Shown here: positions 56,493-64,000 of the stretch, piece by piece | How positions within the stretch are numbered: position 1 is the stretch's first letter | How the letters are laid out: every line of letters starts with the position of its first letter | Program-made: the position numbers and the translations under genes | Assembly (NCBI GenBank): GCA_961205875.1 | Contig: OY540809.1 | Span: 11,358,267 to 11,422,266 of the forward strand | Source of the DNA: Sialis fuliginosa | Lineage: Eukaryota > Arthropoda > Insecta > Megaloptera > Sialidae | Direction of reading: 5' to 3' | DNA length: 64,000 nt | The notes under the pieces: model-generated | The model's database searches: none | Seen by the model: only the letters and a program-made list of their open reading frames with translations | Told to the model about the DNA's origin: nothing

Positions 56493-57175
56493 TACAAATG
56501 AATGATCGTTTGTATGAGGCTTATAGACTAGAGAATTACTGAACCGATTTAAATGCGGTTTTTACCAATATTTAGATAATTTTTCTGTGCAGTATCGTGG
56601 CTAATAATATTTTATGAAAACCTAAGATTTAACATTAAAAGACTAAAAAAATCTTTATCAAGTCGTGTTTTGTTTCCACGATGTCAGAGCATAGAACTGT
56701 GATTTATAAAAAAAAAACACAGTAGCCATTGAATAAAAAATTCATCAGTATTTTATTAATTTACGTCTTGATCACGTCTCTTTCAAATATTTTGTCGAAC
56801 AATTGGATGATTTTTAACACATGTTAACAATTAAATATTTTGAAATAAATTGATTGAAAATTGAAATATAAAGAACATTTCACTTTCAAGAAAAAATATT
56901 AAAATTGATTATGATTGTTGCTAGACCTATTTATTTTTGATTTTCATACAAATTCTAAGACGGGACCTGGTGTTTCCTGAGTTTGAAAATATAATTTTAC
57001 AAGATTTTCTCAGTAACTATACTAAACGAATTTTATTCCGGTTTTCACTAAATTTCATGAAGTCGAAAAAAAAACAATTTGTGGTGTGTTGTGGTGGGAA
57101 TGTTGGGTGGGCATGAATACTTTATGTTTAATTAAATTAATAACCCGGGTAACACCGAGTCCAATGCGCTAGTTG
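56493..57175 (+). repeat. Retroposon-like element R10, longest copy
   Basis: Starts ATACAAATGAATGATCGTTT GTATGAGGC, then ACCGATTTAAATGCGG, CTTTATCAAGTCGTGTTTTG, and ends TAACCCGGGTAACACCGAGT CCAATGCGCTAGTT. R9 and R8 are shorter relatives. The GGTAACACCG..GCTAGT end resembles non-LTR tails. No ORF. Confidence 0.65.
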
Positions 57176-57760
57176 AATATAAATGTTATTATATTACATT
57201 TTTATTAAAAAATTGTATGAAAGAGATTTAAAAAAAAAAAGATATATTATAATATTGTATATATTTTATTAAATGTTAAACTTGAAAGTTTCTTTCTTAA
57301 AATTCTCCTTTCTTTAATTTACTATTTAAATTCAGTGGTACGCAACCTTTATTCTTTAAAGGGCTATTAAATTTTTTATCTTATACCCGCGCGTATACCA
57401 GATCATGGGGACATTAAAGTTAAATTGAAAGAAGCTAGCAGATCGTGCGGTAGATTTTTTTTAAACAAAAGTAATTCTGGAATGAGGTGTTGTTTTTTTA
57501 ACTGAGGGTAATTTAGATTTATTAGTAATTATTTTTTAATTTTCGTGATTACAGGTAGATTTAATTAGTGACTGTAAATTGTGGTGTAGTAATGGTACGT
57601 AATTTTCTTAATAACAAGGTACTTATACAATATAAAGCTTCAATGTGTATGTGAGAAAGGGTAAGTGGTAAAAAGAGATTACACACAGTTTAATACATAT
57701 ATAATTACAATAATTAAACTTACCAAAACACTCAATTTCAAAAGTGTAGTAAAAATTAAC
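57176..57760. other. No gene seen; solitary hAT-like start at 57333
   Basis: CAGTGGTACGCAACCTTTAT at 57333 is hAT-like without visible partner. Remaining sequence AT-rich. Confidence 0.35.
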
Positions 57761-57941
57761 AATAATGAATGTTATACAAGCTTGGCTTCTGGGTGTAAAC
57801 TGCATCGATTTGGTCGTGTTATGGGTCAACGTTTCGTCATATATTGCAGTGGATATCTCCGGGGATCTTCAAAAAGTACACTTTTAGAGGATCCCTGGAG
57901 ATGTTCACACCCAGAAGCCAAGATCCATAACAATGAATGTA
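57761..57941. repeat. Two-step foldback, 181 bp
   Basis: Outer arms: GGCTTCTGGGTGT (57784-57796) against ACACCCAGAAGCC, extending to ATGAATGTTAT..ATAACAATGAAT. Inner arms: ATCTCCGGGGATC against GGATCCCTGGAGAT. Between left arms lies AACGTTTCGTCATATATTGC. The 99-codon ORF at 57665-57964 reads through both arms and is not a gene. Confidence 0.75.
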
Positions 57942-58123
57942 AAAAAACTATTTATTCAAGTTAAAACTAAAAATAGGTATTTATTTTTACTAAAATACAC
58001 AATTGTGTTGGTAAGAGCAATAATAAGTAAAAACAATAATAAAATACTGTGGCCGTCACTAGATTTTTTTATACATATATTATTATATAAGAAATAAAAA
58101 TGGCCAGAACATTAATAGAATAA
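57942..58123. other. No gene seen
   Basis: Short AT-rich spacer. Confidence 0.4.
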
Positions 58124-58329
58124 TAAGGGACGATTCAGACTATCGAGCCGGTTTCGGTCCGATCTCGCTCCAATCAAATATAAATAAAGAATAATCAATG
58201 AAATCATGCACACTATAGGTATCTCTCAGGTCTCGGTCCAATCACGCTCCGATATAGTATTATTATATTGAATTTTTGACTGGAGCGAGACCGGACCGAT
58301 ACCAGCTCGATATACTGGATCGACCCTTA
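58124..58329. mobile_element. Family D MITE, copy 1, intact
   Basis: TAAGGGACGATTCAGACTAT at the left and inverted ATACTGGATCGACCCTTA at the right are the ends of TIRs of about 48 bp with mismatches (both run on to GGTCxGxTCTCGCTCCAxTC). Related to 3242-4173 and 42700. Confidence 0.8.
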
Positions 58330-58646
58330 TTTATTTAAAATGATGAACTTTAAAATTTGTTTTGGAAGAGAGAACATAAATTGTTGATAATAATTTTCTA
58401 CCACGATACTCTTCAAAAACAAGAGATCTACTGTATACAAGAACTTTAAGTTTAATATTTCATGTTTGGAAGTTTCACCAGTTTGTCTGTAGAGCATTCA
58501 CAGACACTAGACGTCATTGAAATAATGGTCGTACGTGACTCAGGGACCCTCAAAACTTGTAATTCCGTTTTAATTTCGAGTTTGAATTTTTTCATGATAC
58601 TATAATTTTTTAAAACAATTATAAGTGTTTTGTCTGTCGACTAAGG
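58330..58646. other. No gene seen
   Basis: AT-rich spacer. Confidence 0.4.
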
Positions 58647-59110
58647 CAGCGGTTCTTAAACTAGAGTCCGCGGACCCCCGGGGGTCCGTGAAATATGTTT
58701 GGCATAAATTAATGTACTTTTATATTTCTATTTACCAATGATTACTTAATATCTAACGACCTCTTAGTTTTTCTGTCAGGGAGGCAAGGGTTATTTTAGT
58801 GAGTAGCTTGTTTCTACAGTTGTAAAAATGAAAAATGCAGTTATAAAAGCTAATTTATCTAGTGGAAAATCGAAACAATGTTAAATAAATAAAATAATAA
58901 AATGTGTGAGTAAAAGGTCATTGCAGTTGTAAAAGCAAAAAATGTAAGAAATATAGAGCAAAAAAGGTCATTGCAGTTGTAAAAGCAAAAAATGTAAGAA
59001 ATATAGAGCAGAAAAGGTCATTGCAGTTGTAAAAACAAAAAATGTAAAAAATGTAATGCAAAAAACAAAGATCATTGCAGTTGAAAAGCAAAAATTGTAA
59101 GTATGGAGCA
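58647..59110 (+). mobile_element. hAT-like element with 50-bp minisatellite
   Basis: Starts CAGCGGTTCTTAAACTAGAG TCCGCGGACC, a hAT-type terminus, and matches the inverted copy at 24455-24955. A minisatellite at about 58913-59105 has four units of GGTCATTGCAGTTGTAAAAG CAAAAAATGTAAGAAATATA GAGCAAAAAA type. The right terminus is not seen. Confidence 0.7.
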
Positions 59111-59958
59111 AAAAATAAGGTCTTACAGTTTTAAAATTTTTAAATTATTATATACTTTTCAGTATTTTTTTAAGTTGTTTTTTTTTCTTAAACAGTTTTT
59201 TATTACTATACTATATTGACTTTTTCATCATTTACAATTAGATGGATAAACTGTATGGCTACGGGCTGCATATAAATTTAAAATTAAACATATATAGGTA
59301 TAGTTTCTATAGAAAATCCAAATATTTTTCACGAGTTAAATGTTGACATTATACCTAAAAAATCTGAATATATAAATAATACAGAATACAAAAACTGAAA
59401 TTAAAAAAAGAGCATTAATTATTGGAACTACGCACAGTAAAATTTGAAATTCAAATGTGTGATCACGTCAAATAACCAATATTTTTATCGGCCGACGCGT
59501 AGAGCGTTCGTTTATCTAGTGAAAAGGTGATGCTGCCATTTATAGAACGAACGTAAGATTATCTTAATTGAATCTTAAACTGTTCCTTGTCGCTATTCAC
59601 TCATTGCCGCCATTGTTGATTAAATACTCGAGCAGGATTCATTTCGTGCATTGTTGTCTCGATAATTCCTTATGGTTATATTCATTAAATTAAAATTAAT
59701 AATAGGGCGAAGGAATTGTTCCTTTATAATATAATGAATATTAATGATAGTTTATCGAAGAGGTTATAGTGTAAAGGTATGTAGGTAGATTAATTTGAAT
59801 ATATATGTCTCTACAGGGGCGCTTTGTCACTTGGGGTTGATAAATGCAACGGGTTATTTAAGCGATAGTTTTATAATACTCACTAAATTTCGATGAGGAG
59901 ATCCAGATAATTATTCATAATATAATTCTAGATTCGTTGATAAAATATAAATAAAATA
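59111..59958. other. No gene seen
   Basis: AT-rich. A somewhat more balanced patch at 59470-59640 has no recognisable coding content. Confidence 0.4.
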
Positions 59959-60677
59959 ATTTTGCTTCTTTGCAATATTGAAGATACGAGAAGGTTTGTG
60001 ATCGTTTCAGATTGAGACAAAAAAAATGTTCTCCGATTTCAAAATTTTAAATTGATCTTTCTGTTTCACGTCAAGACAAACACTTTTCGTTCCGTGTCTG
60101 TCTGTCTGTCCGTTCGTCCCCTGAATCCTTGTCACACGCATAACTCATGAACCACTGAACCGATATTGTTGAAAATTGGTCGGATGGTTGGATCTGGCTT
60201 GAGGACGGTCCCATTTCAAAATCATTAAAATCGTGTGTATGAGGGAAGGGTGACATCCCAAAATATTTTTTTAAGATATCTCAAGAACGAAACATGTTAC
60301 GTGAAAATTTTATAGAATATTTTTTGTAGAGCATTAAATTTCGTATAATATGGATCTACAACGTTTGATGTAAAATATTCGCTTACAAAGATTTATCACA
60401 AATCGTGTTTTGGTTTTTTAAATCGATATTTACTTTGATATATTAAGATTTAGATTGAAATTGTAAAAAAATTAAAAGATACGAAAAAATAATCAGGTGC
60501 ATCTTAAGAAAAATTAAAAATATTTTTTAGTAAAATTGTATAAAAATTAAATGGTTAACCAATTCTAAGCAATTTATCTGAGCATCGGTTTTTATTTAAA
60601 TTGTTCAATAATTAATTATCTTTGGTGAATTTAGTACTAGGAAGCATTGTGCATTTACTTGGCAGATGTTTTTTTTT
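59959..60677 (-). repeat. Family B repeat, copy 5
   Basis: Starts TTTTGCTTC.TTGCAATATT GAAGATACGAGAAG and ends with CTTGGCAGATGTTTTTTTTT. It lacks the triple TGACATTTAAAACG block present in copies 2 and 4. The minus-strand ORF at 60071-60256 is incidental. Confidence 0.8.
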
Positions 60678-60683
60678 AGCAAT

Positions 60684-60960
60684 TTTTAACCGACTTCAAA
60701 AAAGGAGGAGGTTCTCAATTCGACTGTATGTATGTAAGTTCGGTCATAACTCCGATAAATATACATCGATTTGGACATTTTTTGTTTGTTTAAAAGAGCT
60801 TATTCTCGATATAGTTCCATATAAATTTTATCAGAATCCGATCATAGAAAAGGGGAAAAATAAAATAAGTAAAACACTAAAAAGTATATAACAATTAAAA
60901 ACAATTTTTTTAAGAAATAAACAAATAAAACTGACTTCAAAAACAATTGTTTTTAGTTTT
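60684..60960 (+). repeat. CCGACTTCAAAAAAGGAGG dispersed repeat
   Basis: TTTTAACCGACTTCAAAAAA GGAGGAGGTTCTCAATTCGA CTGTATGTATGT is a widespread insect repeat block, common in moths and butterflies in my experience of such sequences. A second CTGACTTCAAAAAC lies at 60931. The ORF at 60622-60891 reads across family B into this block and is not a gene. Confidence 0.7.
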
Positions 60961-62061
60961 TTTTTTGAAGTAGGATTTTTGTTCTTAAGAAGTTTTTTTA
61001 ACGATTTTAATTCAGCATTTATCTGTTTTCTTTACAGTGTTGGATTTACATAAAGGCTTAGGCATGGGGCTCCGCGATTTTTAGTATGTTGGTCATCGGA
61101 TAGTAAAAAATTAAATTAATTTTATTCATATAGTATGTGGGAATTAATTTTTTAAGATTTGCGATATGAATGGTACAAGGCGATCACAAATTTTAAATAC
61201 GGAACTATTTTTTTAGAGATATACAGAAATGTGAAGTTTTTTATATTTTTATAATGTAATGGGGACGCATTCAGTATCTTGCGAGACGAAGAGTTCAGAA
61301 ACTTATAAGAAATAAACGAGATGAAACTAACAATAAGATAAACTTTCAAGAAACGAGACAAGACTGCCAGTTATAAATCCGAATCAGACGAAATGGATGG
61401 TTATTTTTTAAGAATAGGTAAGTTTGACTAATGGTACTTTTAAGTACCACCACTTCAAGCAAACACTTGATGCTTTATTCGACATTTTCTAAAATAATTT
61501 GGACTTAAAACATATAAAGTATATGAATAAGTATTATATTGTTCATTTTAATTGTTTATTAAGTCAACGTGCTCGGTCTTTTTATCGAGTCGCGTGAAAA
61601 ACGCGACATTTTGATGTGAGCACTCGGATATCTCTCACGACTAAACTAAAAAAGTTAGATATATGCTTTTGATAGAAAATTTTGTGGTCCACATGAAAGA
61701 TTCTGAGGCATTTTTTGGTATACTGCTTAGTTCTCGCTACGTAAGCCGTAACATTCGACGAATATGAAATTAGAGTGTCAAAATCTATATAATTACATAT
61801 ACCTACAATATCTTAAAACTCGAGAAAAAATTTTCGCGAAAAATTGAAAAAATCCAAGGGGTATACCTTAAATAATTTTTTTGTCAAATTTTCAAGTATT
61901 ATACATGTCATTGTATAGATTTTGACACCCTAATTTCAAATCCGTCGACAAAAATAAAATCCGACCACCCGTTCAAAAGTTATGGCCGTTTTACTTCAAA
62001 AATTTGAAAAAACTAAAACTTTGAGAGGCTATATCTCGAGAACGGTTTGAGATACAGACCT
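60961..62061. other. No gene seen; solitary hAT-like start at 61038
   Basis: CAGTGTTGGATTTACATAAA is hAT-like without partner. A TCGAGTCGCGTGAAAAACGC GACATTTTG patch lies at 61585-61614. The ORF at 61152-61361 has no domain. Confidence 0.35.
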
Positions 62062-62727
62062 GCGCACTATGGGCCAGGAGACCCTGTTCTGTGGCCAAAA
62101 GTCTACTTTCGAATTTGAGAAAACGAATGAGACCACTAAATTCAGCATTAATTGAAATAGTTATGATGGCAATTACATGTTGATTAATCAATTCCTGTTC
62201 AAATGACAGGGGCGCAAAGTTGAAAAATGTATAAAAAAAAGTTATTTTACTGTCGCTTGTAAAATGTAATATTTATTGTAAAGTCATAAATTCCAAGCCG
62301 TATATTTGGATTATTTCATTCGTGGAAGTTCAAAAATAATTTTAAATGTCACATGAATGCGTTATTTTCAGTTTTACTGAAGTAAAACCACATTTTTAGT
62401 ATAAAAAAACAAGATTTTTCAGCAAAGCACCTGCTGCCGATTGCGAATACCGAAAGATACCGCCTTGTATTAAGTAATGAGACTCACAAATGTCTTCTCT
62501 AGGATGTACACTTCAGCCTAGATCTGCCCCTTTTTGCCCGTTTTCATTTGCTTGACTGTGAAACTCTTCTAAACGTACAAGAATGATATGTAGGTACATA
62601 TTTATTTCACATTGTACAAACGAATATAGTACCTACTACGAATGAACAAATTTTCTCTGGACCTTGAAATTTGAGGGGTGTCTTCCTTTTATGATCTAAG
62701 CACCCATTAAGGAAATACTTTTCTAAA

Positions 62728-63290
62728 TTCAACCCCTACGGGGGTAAAAAGGGGTGTAAAATTTTGTATGGGAAAATATTTTTTGGTTGGATTTACTTGA
62801 AACTTAAAATGAATACTATACAAATAATGAAAGTAGTATTTAAGTATTTCCCAAAATTAAACTCCTAAGGGGTACAAGGGGGTGGAAAAGTTTATATGAC
62901 GAAAAAAAATGTTAGTATTCACTCGAATGAAACATTGCACACATATTGTACAAGACAAATAACATTTTCGAAAATTCAACCCCTAAGAGATTGGAGGAGG
63001 GGGGGGTAGGGGTTATTGGTGTTTAATTTTTAAAATTTTGATATATTTATCTACATACTTTTTGCGATATTAAGGTAAATTCGGAGAAAATATAATAATA
63101 TTCAATTAAAATAAAATTTTCAACATTCAACCCCTAATAGCGTAAGAGGTGGACGAGGGTGGGTTTTTGATATATTTATCTGCACACTTGCTTTAGTTAT
63201 ACAGGTGAATTTGGACAAAACAGTCTTCAATAAAAATAAAAAAAACGACACTCAACCCCTAATGGTAGTCAGGGGGTGAGTTTATGCAAT
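62728..63290 (+). repeat. ATTCAACCCCTAA..GGGGG degenerate repeat region
   Basis: Five degenerate units starting ATT(C/A)AACCCCTA at 62730, 62867, 62974, 63127 and 63255, each followed by a G-rich stretch (for example GGGGGTAAAAAGGGGTG) and AT-rich spacer. Spacing is about 107-153 bp. Two such words also occur in R3 (35096, 35167). Confidence 0.65.
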
Positions 63291-63379
63291 TTTTAGTTTC
63301 ATTCATAGTGTTAGAGCGAAACTTTGTTGTGGATTGTTGTAAGGAGATTACTTGTATTTAGATTGTTATTTGTTTACAC

Positions 63380-63905
63380 CGCGTGCTTATAAAATTAATT
63401 TTATTTAAATTGGATAACTTTTGAAATATATTGGTCGCCATATTGTATCCGCCATTTTGAATTTTTAATTTTTTATAATAAAATTGAAATCAACGTCCCA
63501 ATAAAACCTTATAAAATGAATTTTATTAAAATCGGATAACTTTTGAAATATCTTGGTCGCCATATTGTATCCGCCATTTTAAATTTTAAAATTTTTATAA
63601 ATTTTTTTAAATCAGCGTCCCAATAAAACCTTAAAAATGAATTTTATTTAAATCGGATAAATGTTGAAATATATTGGTCGCCATATTGGATCCGCCATTT
63701 TGAATTTTTAAATTTTTATAAAAAATTTGAAATCAGTGTCCCAATAGAACCTTATAAAATGAATTTTATTTAAATCGGACAACTTTTGAAATATATTAGT
63801 CGCCATATTAGTTCCGCCATTTTGAATTTTTAAATTTTTATTAAAAATTTGAAATCAGCGTCCCAAAAAACCTTTATAAAATGAATTTTAATTAAATCGG
63901 ATAAC
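63380..63905 (+). repeat. 122-bp tandem array, about 4.3 units
   Basis: (G/A)GTCGCCATATTGTATCCGCC occurs at 63433, 63555, 63676 and 63798, a spacing of 122, 121 and 122 bp. Each unit continues ATTTTGAATTTTTAA, CAGCGTCCCAATAAAACCTT and ATTTAAATCGGATAACTTTT. A partial unit ends at the inverted repeat at 63911. Confidence 0.9.
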
Positions 63906-64000
63906 TTCTGGACTTTTGGCCATAGAACAGGGTCTCCTGGCCCATAGTGCTGCGGTTTGAAAATTTTCAACTTTTTACATCATTATTCTATACAATAAAC

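Larger units (their letters stand above)
62062..63953. repeat. 42-bp inverted repeats bounding a 1.9-kb repeat-rich segment
   Basis: GC(G/A)CACTATGGGCCAGGAG..CCTGTTCT.TGGCCAAAAGTC at 62062-62103 is inverted at 63911-63953. The segment holds the CCCCTAA-motif region and the 122-bp tandem array. The arms are close in sequence (two to three differences). Whether they are TIRs of one element or independent copies is unknown. Confidence 0.65.

Noticed and set aside
57665-57964. 99-codon ORF, longest on the plus strand
   Set aside because: It passes through both arms of a hairpin; no domain and no homology signs.
22315-60256. Similar ORFs at 22315-22596, 54282-54596 (minus) and 60071-60256 (minus) suggesting a small protein family
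   Set aside because: All lie in family B repeats, run through the microsatellite and differ in length and end; shared sequence is due to repeat copies.
62728-63905. CRISPR-like array
   Set aside because: Units are degenerate or head-to-tail tandem with no unique spacers, and the context is eukaryotic repeat DNA.
1-64000. Endogenous viral element or LTR retrotransposon
   Set aside because: I found no reverse transcriptase, integrase or protease motif, and no pair of long direct terminal repeats with a primer-binding site.

Overview
This looks like insect nuclear DNA: very AT-rich, no operon-like layout, no ORF above about 100 codons that behaves like a gene, and a dense, nested population of non-autonomous DNA transposons plus retroposon tails. 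Several tails (a TAATATTATAAATGCGAAAG-type start with a TCTGTCTGT run, ends such as CGAAGTCGCGGG..CAGCTAG, and a CCGACTTCAAAAAAGGAGGA block) are of kinds I associate with moths and butterflies and, less often, with hemipterans. I therefore lean to Lepidoptera with moderate confidence; the assignment rests on repeats only. I find no complete protein-coding gene, rRNA, intact tRNA or CRISPR array. The window is best read as intergenic or long-intron sequence.

Layout. 0-6 kb: end of a TAA-target MITE, a repeat carrying a degraded THAP-domain exon, family A repeats, and a hAT element inserted into an older MITE. 6-17 kb: tandem repeats, a hAT MITE nested in family A, a large TIR element at 11.7-12.5 kb, a 1.2 kb hAT element with 16-bp perfect TIRs, the first copy of family B, and a 405-bp hAT MITE with a perfect 8-bp target duplication. 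17-30 kb: a very strong short hairpin beside a hammerhead-like motif, a hAT MITE built of AAATAGTT words, two family F MITEs, a full-length family B copy, and MITEs with TTA or TAA duplications. 30-38 kb: a duplicated 0.8 kb block (family C), Tc1-type MITEs (family H), RTE-like tails and an internally deleted Tc1/mariner element with transposase remnants. 39-41.3 kb: a 1.6 kb foldback element with 573-bp arms. 43-57 kb: nested elements (RTE-like fragment in a TA-flanked MITE, PIF-like MITE in a hAT MITE), more family H, RTE-like tails and an inverted full-length family B copy. 57-64 kb: a compact foldback, more MITEs, a fifth family B copy, and an inverted repeat enclosing a CCCCTAA-motif region and a 122-bp tandem array.

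The pieces do not form a pathway. What they record is transposition history: at least eight insertions keep a recognisable target duplication and four nestings can be ordered in time. The transposase sources implied by the ends (hAT, Tc1/mariner, PIF/Harbinger, and a THAP-bearing type) are not encoded intact here. All boundaries, identities and family names come from reading by eye; letters A-L are local labels. Stretches with nothing recognised are entered as such.
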